Under the pieces are notes generated by a model. The model did no database searches, had not been told where the DNA came from, and saw only the letters and a program-made list of their open reading frames with translations. Shown in pieces: positions 26,100 through 35,077 of a stretch of 64,000 bases of DNA (position 1 is its first letter; each line of letters begins with the position of its first letter). Made by a program: the position numbers and the translations under genes. The stretch is from Rhodospirillaceae bacterium. Lineage in GTDB: Bacteria > Pseudomonadota > Alphaproteobacteria > Kiloniellales > DSM-21159. The stretch is from positions 3,917,430-3,981,429 of the forward strand of contig CP030885.1 in assembly GCA_006969625.1 (NCBI GenBank). Reading direction: 5' to 3'.

Positions 26100-26195
26100 T
26101 GGCTCGGCGATGGGCGATCGGACGCCGCCGGCCTCGTCACCGGCGCCGAGCTGGTGCTCGACGGCGGCATGACCCGCAAGATGCTCTACGTCTAA
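26100..26195 (+). pseudogene. Remnant of a short-chain dehydrogenase C-terminus
   Basis: In frame with a TAA at 26193 the strand reads AAGLVTGAELVLDGGMTRKM then LYV, which is the typical last 25 residues of SDR-family oxidoreductases. Nothing of the Rossmann fold is left upstream, where purK ends at 26087. It marks a deletion that joined purK to the enolase-superfamily gene. Confidence 0.65.
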
Positions 26196-27286
26196 ACGTC
26201 TGCAGCGTAGCGGGCGACGGCCGCCTCGTCCCAGGCGATGCCGGCGCCCGGCGCTTCGCTCGGCCGCGCCCGCCCGTCGCGCACCGCGAAGGGTTCGGCG
26301 AGGATCGGGGCGGCCCAGTCGACGTACTCCAGCCAGTGCGCCGTCGGCGTCGCGCAGAGCAGGTGGCTGGAGACCTCGGGAAACAGGTGGCTGGAGAGCT
26401 GCACGCCGTGCGCCGCCGCCAGGCCGGCGCTCTGCAGCCAGCCGGTGACGCCGCCGATCTTCACTGCGTCGGGCATGAAGACCGCGTCCAGCCCGGCCTC
26501 CAGCGCCTTGGCCATGTCGGCCGCGCCCCAGCAGTTCTCGCCGAGCTGGATCGGCACGCTGGTCTCGGCCGCGACGGCGGCATGCCCGGCATAGTCGTCC
26601 CAGGGCAGCGGTTCCTCGACCCATTCCAGGTCGAAGTCCTGCAGATACGGCACGCGCCGCTTGGCCTCGGCCAGGGTCAGGGTCTGGTTGTAGTCGACGA
26701 AGAGGCGCGGTTCGGCGCCGATCTCGCTGCGCACCGCGTCGATCACCCCCAGGTCTTCGGCGGCCGACGGGTAGCCGAGGCGCAGCTTGACCGCCGCGAA
26801 GCCCTCGGCCAGCAGGGCCGCCGCCTCGGGGCCGGCCTTGGCGGCGCCGATCATGCCCAGGCCCTTGCTGTTGTAGGCCGGCAGGTCGCGGGCCTGCGCC
26901 CCCAGCAGGCGGTAGAGCGGCAGCCCTTGCGCCTTGGCCAGCGCGTCCCAGGCGGCGATGTCGAGGCCGGCCAGCGCCAGGCCGACCAGGCCCGGCCGGC
27001 CGAGCAGGCGGAAGGCGGCCGACATCTTGCGCGCGAGCGCCAGAGGCGCCACCGCCTCACCCGCCACCAGCGGCGTGAGATCCTCGACCTGGCGGGCCGT
27101 CGCCGCCAGCGCGGCCGGTGTGTAGGTGAAGACGTAGGCCTGGCCGGTGACGCCAGCGTCCGTCTCCAGGTCGATCAGCACCAGCGGCGCCCGCTCGACC
27201 GCGCCGCCGGCCGTGACCAGGGGCATCGCCATCGGCACCAGCGCCGGGCGGGCGCGCAGGCGGCGGATCGTCGGATTATCGGTCAT
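26192..27286 (-). CDS. Mandelate racemase/muconate lactonizing enzyme-type enolase superfamily protein
   Basis: 364 residues from ATG 27286. N-terminal capping domain (PMAMPLVTAGGAVERAPLVL) and a TIM-barrel with metal ligands Asp in LFVDYNQTL, Glu in LEWVEEPLPWD and Glu in IQLGENCWG, plus an Asp in MPDAVKIGG and His in SSHLFPEVSSH for the acid/base pair. The second-strand motif is K-L-R rather than the K-x-K of mandelate racemase. Substrate unknown, probably a sugar acid or other hydroxy acid. Its stop codon overlaps the end of the dehydrogenase remnant. Confidence 0.9.
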   Translation of the reverse strand: MTDNPTIRRLRARPALVPMAMPLVTAGGAVERAPLVLIDLETDAGVTGQAYVFTYTPAALAATARQVEDLTPLVAGEAVAPLALARKMSAAFRLLGRPGLVGLALAGLDIAAWDALAKAQGLPLYRLLGAQARDLPAYNSKGLGMIGAAKAGPEAAALLAEGFAAVKLRLGYPSAAEDLGVIDAVRSEIGAEPRLFVDYNQTLTLAEAKRRVPYLQDFDLEWVEEPLPWDDYAGHAAVAAETSVPIQLGENCWGAADMAKALEAGLDAVFMPDAVKIGGVTGWLQSAGLAAAHGVQLSSHLFPEVSSHLLCATPTAHWLEYVDWAAPILAEPFAVRDGRARPSEAPGAGIAWDEAAVARYAADV

Positions 27287-27389
27287 GCGCGCACTCCTGG
27301 ACCACCGGTTACGCGGCCTGGGCCGCGGCCCCATATTGCGGTAGCGTGACCCGGAACCATAAGCGGACCACAGGCAAAAGACCCGTGCC

Positions 27390-28796
27390 ATGAGCGTCGC
27401 CGAAAGCCACTTCGACCAGCCGCGCGTCGATCCCGCGCCGGCCATCGCCGAGCTCGAAGCCCTGCTGGGCGAGCGCCTCTCCACCGCCGCGGCCGTGCGC
27501 GAGCAGCACGGCAAGGACGTCAGCTATCACGAGGGCATGCCGCCGGACGCGGTCGCCTTCGCCGAGACGACCGACGAGGTGGCGGAAATCGTGCGCATCT
27601 GCGCCCGCCACAAGACGCCCGTCGTCCCCTTCGGCACCGGCACCTCGCTGGAGGGCCACATCGCGGCGCTGCGGGGCGGCATCTGCATCGACGTCTCCCG
27701 CATGACCGCGATCCTGGAGGTCAACCAGGAGGACCTGGACTGCCGCGTGCAGGCCGGCGTCACCCGCAAGACCCTGAACGAGTACCTGCGCGACACCGGC
27801 CTGTTCTTCCCGATCGACCCGGGCGCCGACGCCTCGCTGGGCGGCATGGCGGCGACGCGGGCGAGCGGCACCAACGCCGTGCGCTACGGCACCATGCGCG
27901 AGAACGTGCTGGGGCTGACGGTGGTCACCGCCGACGGGCGGATCGTCAGGACCGGCGGGCGGGCGCGCAAGTCCTCGGCCGGCTACGACCTGACGCGCCT
28001 GTTCGTCGGCTCGGAGGGTACGCTGGGCGTCATCACAGAGGTGCAGCTTCGCCTCTACGGCGTGCCCGAGGCGACCTCGGCGGCGATCTGCCACTTCGCC
28101 GACCTGGAGGGGGCGGTCAACACGGCGATCGCCACCATCCAGACCGGCGTGCCGGTGGCGCGCATCGAGCTGCTGGACGAGGTGCAGGTGAAGGCCTGCA
28201 ACGCCTACTCGAAGCTGAGCTACCCGGAAAAGCCGACCCTGTTCTTCGAGTTCCACGGCACCAAGGCCGGCGTCGCCGAGCAGGCCGAGACGGTCGGTGC
28301 GCTGGCCGAGGAGTTCGGCGGCTCCGGCTTCCAGTGGGCGACCCGGCAGGAGGAGCGCACCGCCCTCTGGCAGGCGCGCCACGACGCCTATTGGGCGGCC
28401 AAGGCGCTGAAACCCGGCTCGGAGGGCTGGGCGACCGACGTCTGCGTGCCGATCAGCCGCCTGGCCGAGTGCATCCTGGAGACCAAGCGCGACATCCAGG
28501 AGAGCGGCATCCTGGCCCCCATCGTCGGCCACGTCGGCGACGGCAACTTCCACCTGGTCTACCTGCTCGACCCCGGCGACGCCGCCCAGCACAAGGCGGC
28601 GGAGGAGGTCAACGACCGGATGATCGCCCGCGCCCTGAAGATGGGCGGCACCTGCACCGGCGAGCACGGCATCGGCTACGGCAAGATGCACTTTCTGCAG
28701 GCCGAGCACGGCGAGGCGGTCGCCCTCATGCGCCAGGTCAAGCTGGCGCTCGACCCCGACAACATCATGAATCCCGGAAAGGTGGTGCGAGTGTAG
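27390..28796 (+). CDS. FAD-linked D-2-hydroxyacid (D-lactate) dehydrogenase
   Basis: 468 residues. FAD-binding PCMH domain: TPVVPFGTGTSLEGHIAALR, GADASLGGMAATRASGTNAV and LFVGSEGTLGVITE; C-terminal FAD-oxidase domain with GHVGDGNFHLVY, CTGEHGIGYGK and PDNIMNPGKV. This is the GlcD/LDHD group that oxidises D-lactate or related 2-hydroxyacids, passing electrons to a cytochrome or quinone. No glcE/glcF partners follow, so it belongs to the single-subunit branch. Its 3' end overlaps the convergent frameshifted transporter. Confidence 0.94.
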   Translation: MSVAESHFDQPRVDPAPAIAELEALLGERLSTAAAVREQHGKDVSYHEGMPPDAVAFAETTDEVAEIVRICARHKTPVVPFGTGTSLEGHIAALRGGICIDVSRMTAILEVNQEDLDCRVQAGVTRKTLNEYLRDTGLFFPIDPGADASLGGMAATRASGTNAVRYGTMRENVLGLTVVTADGRIVRTGGRARKSSAGYDLTRLFVGSEGTLGVITEVQLRLYGVPEATSAAICHFADLEGAVNTAIATIQTGVPVARIELLDEVQVKACNAYSKLSYPEKPTLFFEFHGTKAGVAEQAETVGALAEEFGGSGFQWATRQEERTALWQARHDAYWAAKALKPGSEGWATDVCVPISRLAECILETKRDIQESGILAPIVGHVGDGNFHLVYLLDPGDAAQHKAAEEVNDRMIARALKMGGTCTGEHGIGYGKMHFLQAEHGEAVALMRQVKLALDPDNIMNPGKVVRV

Positions 28797-29695
28797 GCCG
28801 CTCCCGCGCGAAGGCGCGCATGAGCCGTCCGTCGATCGCCAGCAGGCCGAGACCGATCAGCGCCAGGCCGGCGACGTGGTGCGGCGCCAGCCGCTCGCCC
28901 AAAAAGGGCCCAGCCGAGCAGGATGGCGCTCGGCGGGATCAGCAGGGTGACCAGCGTGGCGTTGACGGCCCCTGAGGTGGCGATCAGCCGAAAGTACATG
29001 ATGTAGGCCAACGCCGTGGAGGCGGTGGCCAGCAGGACCAGGGCGCCCAGCGTCTCGGCCCCCGGCGTCGCCAGCGTCCAGGGCCGCTCGAGCGCCAGGG
29101 CGAGCGGCAGCATCAGCGTCGAGGAGGCCAGCAATTGGCCGCAGGCGACGGTCGTGCTGTCGATGCCCATGCGCGCGAAGCGCCGGCCGTAGCTGCCGGC
29201 CACGCCATAGGACAGCGCGGCGGCCAAGCAGGCCAGGATGCCCAGCGTGCCGAGGTCGGCGCCCTGCGTCACGTCACGGCCGAGCAGAATCGCGACCCCG
29301 GCCAGACCGCAGATCACGCCGGCCAGCTTGTGCCGGGCCATGCGCTCGTCCGCCAAGGCCAGGTGCGCCACCAAGATGGCGAAGATCGGCGTGGTGGCGT
29401 TGAGGATCGCCGCCAGGCCGCTGGGGATCGAGGTCTGCGCCCAGACCAGCAGGCTGAAGGGCACGGCGTTGTTGATCAGCCCCATGGTCAGGAAGGCCCG
29501 CACCGCCGCCGCGTCGGTCGGCAGCCGGCGCCCCGTGAGCCATAGAACCGGCAGCAGGCAGAGCGCGGCCAGCAGCACCCGGCAGACCACCACGGTCAGC
29601 GGCGGCACGTCGCGCACCGCCACGCCGACGAAGAAGAAGCCAGCGCCCCACAGGAGCGACAGGCCGATCAGCAGGCCCCAAGCCATAGACGTCAT
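28765..29695 (-). pseudogene. DMT/EamA-family transporter with a frameshift near the C-terminus
   Basis: MTSMAWGLLIGLSLLWGAGF opens a ten-helix EamA transporter. Up to LLGWALF (about 28910) the frame is good; then it continues as an Arg-rich shadow into the neighbouring gene. Dropping one base in the A5 run at 28901-28905 (T5 on this strand) restores GERLAPHHVAGLALIGLGLL and a stop at 28765, the normal EamA ending. Either a real frameshift in the last helix or a homopolymer sequencing error. The substrate is unknown. Confidence 0.8.
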
Positions 29696-29834
29696 GGCGA
29701 CTCCGAACTCTGCGCGCGTCCTGACGACGCGCCAGGACGGTAGTGCCGCCGGCTCGGTATCCGCTCGCCGGAAACGGACTCCATCATCGCCGGACCCCTC
29801 CCGCGGCCCGGCGGCAGGTGGTATCCCTTCCGGC

Positions 29835-30545
29835 ATGCTGGACTTCCAGACCTGCGATGCGGCGCGGTTGCGGCGCGACCCGGCCTACGACGGACTGTTC
29901 TTCACCGGCGTGCGCACCACCGGCATCTACTGCCGCCCGGTCTGTCCGGTGAAGCAGCCGTTCAGCCGCAACGTCGCCTACTACCCCAGCGCGGCGGCGG
30001 CCGAGCGCGCCGGCTTCCGTCCTTGCCTGCGTTGTCGGCCGGAGACGGCGCCCTTCAGCCCGGCCTGGAACGGCACGCGCAGCACCATCGAGCGGGCGCT
30101 GCGGCTGATCGAGGAGGGCGCGCTCGACCAGGACGGCGTCGAAACGCTGGCCGCGCGTCTGGGCATCGGCGGCCGGCATCTGGCCCGCCTCTTCGCCCGC
30201 CACATCGGCGCCTCGCCCCTGCAGACGGCACAGACCGTGCGCATCCAGCGCGCCAAGCGCTTGCTGAACGACGGCGACCTGCCGATCACCGAGATCGCCT
30301 TCCGCGCCGGCTTCCGCAGCGTGCGGCGCTTCAATGCGGTGTTTCAGGCGCTCTACGGCCGGCCGCCCTCGACCTTGCGCGCGAGTTCGGTGCATCATCG
30401 AGCGGCACGAGGCCCGGCGCATCGTGCGGGCGCGAACGGCGACGGGCCGGCCGCAGGCGGCGAGGCGGGAGGACCGATGCCGCAGATGGGGCTGGCGCTC
30501 GATCCCGAAGAGGCGGTGAGCCCCAGCCAGGTCGTGCGGGCCTAG
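29835..30545 (+). CDS. Ada-type methylphosphotriester-DNA sensor with AraC HTH
   Basis: 236 residues. N-terminal zinc domain with the four Cys of Ada: GIYCRPVCPVK and RPCLRCRPE; the first Cys accepts methyl from DNA phosphotriesters. Then an AraC-type double helix-turn-helix (LAARLGIGGRHLARLFARHI, ITEIAFRAGFRSVRRFN). After PPSTLR the sequence becomes low-complexity and ends about 45 residues later; the AlkA glycosylase half that often follows this arrangement is absent. Divergent from the DMT gene. The tail may be read-through of a lost domain. Confidence 0.88.
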   Translation: MLDFQTCDAARLRRDPAYDGLFFTGVRTTGIYCRPVCPVKQPFSRNVAYYPSAAAAERAGFRPCLRCRPETAPFSPAWNGTRSTIERALRLIEEGALDQDGVETLAARLGIGGRHLARLFARHIGASPLQTAQTVRIQRAKRLLNDGDLPITEIAFRAGFRSVRRFNAVFQALYGRPPSTLRASSVHHRAARGPAHRAGANGDGPAAGGEAGGPMPQMGLALDPEEAVSPSQVVRA

Positions 30546-30583
30546 AGCCACGGGCACCGGGAAGATCGTCACGGAGTGCAGAG

Positions 30584-30826
30584 GTGCTGGAACTGAGACC
30601 CAACTGCGAGTGCTGCGACAAGGATCTGCCGCCTGAGAGTCCCGACGCCAGGATCTGCACCTTCGAGTGCACCTTCTGCGTCGACTGTGCGACCGGCGTG
30701 CTCGGCGGCATCTGCCCCAATTGCGGCGGCAATCTCGTGACGCGTCCGATCCGGCCGGCACAGGCGCTGCAGAGGTTTCCCGCCGCCACCGACCGGGTCC
30801 TGAAGCCGGAGGGATGCCGGCGCTGA
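30584..30826 (+). CDS. DUF1272 zinc-ribbon protein
   Basis: 80 residues from GTG 30584. LELRPNCECCDKDLPPES, ICTFECTFCVDCA and GICPNCGGNL give the eight-Cys pattern of the DUF1272 family, a small zinc-binding protein of unknown role. It lies 38 bp after the Ada-like gene on the same strand and could be co-transcribed. Confidence 0.92.
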   Translation: MLELRPNCECCDKDLPPESPDARICTFECTFCVDCATGVLGGICPNCGGNLVTRPIRPAQALQRFPAATDRVLKPEGCRR

Positions 30827-30936
30827 TTCTTCGTCACGGCGGATGTACCGACAGGGCGGCAGCAATGGATCGTCGATCGCCCCGCCTCCCGCGATCGGCC
30901 TCCGTCCGAGGGCCGCACGGTCAGACGCTTGGGCGG

Positions 30937-31119
30937 CTAGTCGGTGTCATCGCGCTTGTGCGCCTCCAGCCGCTGGCGCGCAGCCTCCTGTTCCGCCTTG
31001 TGCAGCATGTATTCGGCCTTGGTCCGGGCATGCTTGATGCGGTTTTCGGCGGCCTGAGTCTGCTTGGCCGCCCGCTCGCGCCGCTTGCGGACCTGCCGCA
31101 GGTTTACCACTTCGCCCAT
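30937..31119 (-). CDS. DUF4169 small charged helical protein
   Basis: 60 residues: MGEVVNLRQVRKRRERAAKQ, then a continuous charged helix ending HKRDDTD. This matches the DUF4169 family common in alphaproteobacteria. Function unknown. Divergent from the AsmA gene. Confidence 0.85.
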   Translation of the reverse strand: MGEVVNLRQVRKRRERAAKQTQAAENRIKHARTKAEYMLHKAEQEAARQRLEAHKRDDTD

Positions 31120-31182
31120 CGGCCCAGCCTCCGCTGCCGACCGGCAACGCGTGTGACGGGTGTCACGTTGGCGCTGCCGACG

Positions 31183-31196
31183 CTAGTCTAGACTAG
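31183..31196. promoter_or_regulatory. Perfect 14-bp palindrome upstream of asmA-like gene
   Basis: CTAGTCTAGACTAG ends 10 bp before the start of the AsmA-family gene. CTAG is normally rare, so three overlapping CTAG/TCTAGA sites are notable; it may be an operator. A further GTGAC-N4-GTCAC dyad lies at about 31153-31166. Confidence 0.35.
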
Positions 31197-31206
31197 TGCA
31201 GCCAGG

Positions 31207-34200
31207 ATGTCAGTCGGAAGGGAACCGTCGCGCGTGCTGAAGAAGATCCTAGTCGGCCTTGCCGTCGTCCTCGTGCTGCTCGTCGGCGCGGTCCTGTTGC
31301 TGCCCTCCCTGGTCGACTGGAACGCCTACAAGGACCAGATCGCTCAGCAGGTCGAGCGCGCCACCGGCCGCGAGCTGACCATCGCCGGCGACATGAGCTT
31401 GGCCGTGGTGCCGACCCCGCGCCTGACGGCCGAGGGCGTCACGCTGGCCAATCTGTCCGACGGCCAGGCCGAGCACATGGTCACCCTCGACGCGCTCGAG
31501 GTCACCGTGGCGCTGGCCCCGCTGCTATCCGGTCAGATCCAGGTGCAGTCGGTCGTCCTGGTCGCGCCGACCGTGGTGCTGGAACGCCTGCCCGACGGAC
31601 GGGGGAACTGGCAGTTGGGCCCACCGGCGGCCGGCCCGGCGTCCACCGAGGGGCAGGCGGATAGCGAAGGGCAGGCGGACAGCGGGCAGCCGCAGGCCCC
31701 GGCCGAGGGTGCAGAGCCGGGTCAGACGGCGCCCGCTCAGCCCGATGCGACCCCGAGCGACGGCGGCCTGGCGGTCAGCCTGGACTCGCTGATCGTCGAG
31801 GACGGCACCATCGTCTATCGCGACCTGGCCAGCGGCGTGGAACACCAGGTGCAGCAGGTCGGCGCGGAGATCGCCGCCGACAGCCTGCAGGGACCGTTCC
31901 AGGCCGAGGGCGAAGCGGTCTACCAGGGTACCCGCGCGACCTTCGAGGCGCGCAGTGGACGGCTCGACGGCGGCGCCACGCCCATCGGCCTAGAGCTGCG
32001 GCTGCCCGAGGTCGCGGACTCCACTGCGACCTTCAGCGGCTCGTTCGATGCCGCCACCACGGCCCTGGAGGGCGAGCTGCAAGGCGGCGGCGCCGACCTG
32101 GCGACCCTGATCGCCGGCTTGCAGCCGCAAGCCGCCGACCTGCCGGCGCCGCTGGCCGCGCCCTTCTCCCTCGACACGCGCGTCGCCTTCGGCGGCGAGC
32201 GGCTGGATTTGGCGGACCTGCAGCTCAGCCTCGGCGATGTCGAGGCCAGCGGCGACGTCTCTTTGGGGTTGGCGCCGCAGATCGAGGGACAGGTGGCCCT
32301 CAACGTCTCCCGTTTGGACGTGGACGCCCTGCTGAGGGCCACCGCCTCGGGCGGCGGCGGGCAGTCGAGCGCGTCGTCGAGCGCAGCGGCCGGCTTCAGC
32401 CTACCGGACACCGTCTCGCTCGGCTTCGAACTGGTGGTCGACGCCCTGGTCTACAACGGCGAGGTTGTCCGCCAGGTTCTCGCCGGCGGTCGGCTTGCCG
32501 CGGGCCAGGTGCGCCTGGACCAGGCCATCGCCCTGCTGCCCGGCGGCGGCGACGTCTCGCTCCGCGGCACGCTCAGCGCCGTCGAGGGCGCTCCCAACTT
32601 CGACGGCCAAGTGGAGGCCGCCAGCGACAACCTGCGCGGTCTGGCCCAGTGGCTGGAGATCGCGGTACCAGAGGGCATTCCCGCCGATCGCCTGCGCAGC
32701 GCCAGTTATGCCAGCGCCGTCGCCTACACCCCGAAGCAGCTCCAGCTTAGCGGCATCGTGCTGCAGGTGGATTCCACCACGGCCCAGGGCGGCGTGACCC
32801 TGGCCTTGGGCCGGGCCAAGCCGGCGTTCGGCGCGGGCCTGACCCTCGACCGCCTGAACCTCGACGCCTACCTGCCCGGCTCCGGCGGCGGCGGCAGCTC
32901 GACTCCGGTCCAGCTCGCCCAGGCAGAGCAGGCAGCCGAAGGCGGCCCGGAGGCGGCGAGCGGCGCAGGCAATCCCCTGGAGGCCTTCGACGCCAACCTC
33001 GATCTGCGGCTCGGCACGCTGACCTACCGAGGCCAGCAGGCTAACCAGATCTCCGCGCAGGGCCGCGTGCAGGACGGCGTGCTGACGGTGCAGAGCCTGG
33101 AGGTCGGGGATCTGGTCGGCGGGTCGGCACGGCTTTCCGGCGTGGTCTCCGGCTTGCCCGATGCGGTCCAGGTGGCCGACGGTCGCTACGCCTTCGAGGT
33201 GCCGGACAGCGCGCGCCTGGCGCGCCTGCTCGGCCAGCCGGCGGACGGTGCCTTGGCGCAGCTCGGCAGCGTGTCGGCCAGCGGCTCGGCGAGCGGCAAC
33301 CTGGATGCGCTGACCACCGACAGCAGCGCGCGGATTCCCGAGGGCACGCTGGCCTTCGCCGGCGAGGTCCGCAACGCCGCCTCGGCACCGATCGTCCGCA
33401 ACGGCCGCGTCGCCGCCGAGCTGTCCGACACCCGGCGGCTCGCCGGCATCGCCGGGCTCGCCGACTCGCCGCTCGCCCGGCTGGGCGCGGTCAGCCTGAA
33501 CGGCGACCTGTCCGGCAGCGCCGAGGACCTCAGCCTCGACCTCGACGGGCGGATGCTCGGCGGCACGCTCGGCACCACGGGGCGCATCATCCAGCGCGAC
33601 GATGGCTTGCATCTGGACACCTTGCGGCTGACGGCCGAGGGGGTCGAGGGGGCACGCATCGCCCAGGTCGTCGGTCCGCAGGCAGAGGCGCTGGCCGGCC
33701 TCGGCCCGCTCGGGCTGGACACCACCATGAACGGCAGCCTCGCCGGCGAGCTGCGCTACGAGACGCTGCTGCGCCTGCTCGACGGGCGCATCCGCGGGCA
33801 GGGCACGGCCAACGGCCTGACAAGCGAGCAGATGTCCTTCGCCTTCGACAGCGAGGTCGAGCTACCAGAGCTGCGCCGTCTGCTCAGCGCGCTCGGCGGC
33901 GCCCCCACGGTTCGACCCGGCATCGGCCTGCAGAGCCGTGCGCGCATCAGCGGCACGCCGCTGAACGTCGCGATCGAGAACCTGGAAGGCACGCTCGGCC
34001 CGACGGCGGTCGCCGGCACGACACGGCTCGACCTGACCGGCGCGCGCCCCTCGGTCCAGGCGAACCTGCAGCTCGGCGAGGTGCCGCTGGACCGTATCCT
34101 CGACGACAGCCTGGGCGGCGGCGGCGGCCAGTCGAGCGGGCGTTGGTCGCGCGAGCCGCTGGGCATGGCGGCACTGAACGACGTCAACGCGACGCTCGAC

Positions 34201-35067
34201 CTGACGGCGCGCTCGCTCAGCCGCGGGGACTTGGCGATCGCTGACCTCAGCCTGCCGCTGCGGCTGGACAACGGCGTGCTGCAGATCGACCCCCTGACCG
34301 GCCAGACGCTGGGCGGCGACATCCGGCTGCGCCTGAGCGTGGACGCGCGCGACCCCGACGCGGCAGCGGTCGCCTTCGACCTCACCGGCAACCAAATCCA
34401 GACACAAGGTCTGATCCCGACCGACTCGGCGGCGGCCGGGCGGGTCAGCGGGCCGCTCAGCCTGCAGGTCGCCGGCAACAGCCGGGGCCAGAGCGAGGCG
34501 GCGCTGGTCGAGAACCTCGACGGCCAGGGCAGCGTGCAGGGAGAGCTGACCGTCCAGGCCCGCACCGAGGAGGCGGTCGGCAACGTCCTGCTCGGCATCC
34601 TCGGCGACCAGATCAGCGAACTGCGCGGCGTCAGCGAGACCGTCAACACGGTCTTCAACGCCTTCGCCGGCGCGCCCTCGCGCCTGGACGGTCGCTTCGA
34701 CATCCAGCAGGGCGTGGTGCGCACCGGCGACATGAGCTTGACCGGTCGCAACGCGGTCGCCCGCGCCGAAGGCGTGCTGGCCCACCTGCCCGCCTGGGCC
34801 ACCGAGCTGGAGGTCGACCTTTTCCGCGGCGAGGAGCAGCAGCCCTACCTGACGGTCAATCTGACCGGCAGCCTGGACGAGCCCAACGTGCGCGTCTCCG
34901 GCCAGCCGTTCCAGCGCCGCCAGGACCAGCAGCCGGCGCCGAGCGACGGCCAGGCGCCGCCGGAGCAGCAGGAACAGGCCGAGCCGGAACAGCCGCGCAC
35001 GCCGGAAGAACAGCTTCGCGAGGAAGGTGAGAAACTTCTGCGCGGCCTGTTCGAGCGGCTGCAATAG
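31207..35067 (+). CDS. AsmA family protein (large, periplasmic, membrane-anchored)
   Basis: 1286 residues. An N-terminal signal anchor (ILVGLAVVLVLLVGAVLLLP) is followed directly by SLVDWNAYKDQIAQQVERAT and GDMSLAVVPTPRLTAEGVTL, the AsmA signature. The remainder is made of repeating beta strands with Gly/Ser/Gln-rich turns, and the AsmA_2-like C-terminal domain (LVENLDGQGSVQGELTVQA, RLDGRFDIQQGVVRTGDMSL). It ends in a Gln/Glu/Pro-rich tail. AsmA-like proteins form bridge-like lipid-transfer grooves between inner and outer membrane. A GTG at 31234 is an alternative start. Confidence 0.93.
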   Translation: MSVGREPSRVLKKILVGLAVVLVLLVGAVLLLPSLVDWNAYKDQIAQQVERATGRELTIAGDMSLAVVPTPRLTAEGVTLANLSDGQAEHMVTLDALEVTVALAPLLSGQIQVQSVVLVAPTVVLERLPDGRGNWQLGPPAAGPASTEGQADSEGQADSGQPQAPAEGAEPGQTAPAQPDATPSDGGLAVSLDSLIVEDGTIVYRDLASGVEHQVQQVGAEIAADSLQGPFQAEGEAVYQGTRATFEARSGRLDGGATPIGLELRLPEVADSTATFSGSFDAATTALEGELQGGGADLATLIAGLQPQAADLPAPLAAPFSLDTRVAFGGERLDLADLQLSLGDVEASGDVSLGLAPQIEGQVALNVSRLDVDALLRATASGGGGQSSASSSAAAGFSLPDTVSLGFELVVDALVYNGEVVRQVLAGGRLAAGQVRLDQAIALLPGGGDVSLRGTLSAVEGAPNFDGQVEAASDNLRGLAQWLEIAVPEGIPADRLRSASYASAVAYTPKQLQLSGIVLQVDSTTAQGGVTLALGRAKPAFGAGLTLDRLNLDAYLPGSGGGGSSTPVQLAQAEQAAEGGPEAASGAGNPLEAFDANLDLRLGTLTYRGQQANQISAQGRVQDGVLTVQSLEVGDLVGGSARLSGVVSGLPDAVQVADGRYAFEVPDSARLARLLGQPADGALAQLGSVSASGSASGNLDALTTDSSARIPEGTLAFAGEVRNAASAPIVRNGRVAAELSDTRRLAGIAGLADSPLARLGAVSLNGDLSGSAEDLSLDLDGRMLGGTLGTTGRIIQRDDGLHLDTLRLTAEGVEGARIAQVVGPQAEALAGLGPLGLDTTMNGSLAGELRYETLLRLLDGRIRGQGTANGLTSEQMSFAFDSEVELPELRRLLSALGGAPTVRPGIGLQSRARISGTPLNVAIENLEGTLGPTAVAGTTRLDLTGARPSVQANLQLGEVPLDRILDDSLGGGGGQSSGRWSREPLGMAALNDVNATLDLTARSLSRGDLAIADLSLPLRLDNGVLQIDPLTGQTLGGDIRLRLSVDARDPDAAAVAFDLTGNQIQTQGLIPTDSAAAGRVSGPLSLQVAGNSRGQSEAALVENLDGQGSVQGELTVQARTEEAVGNVLLGILGDQISELRGVSETVNTVFNAFAGAPSRLDGRFDIQQGVVRTGDMSLTGRNAVARAEGVLAHLPAWATELEVDLFRGEEQQPYLTVNLTGSLDEPNVRVSGQPFQRRQDQQPAPSDGQAPPEQQEQAEPEQPRTPEEQLREEGEKLLRGLFERLQ

Positions 35068-35077
35068 GCCGGCCGGC

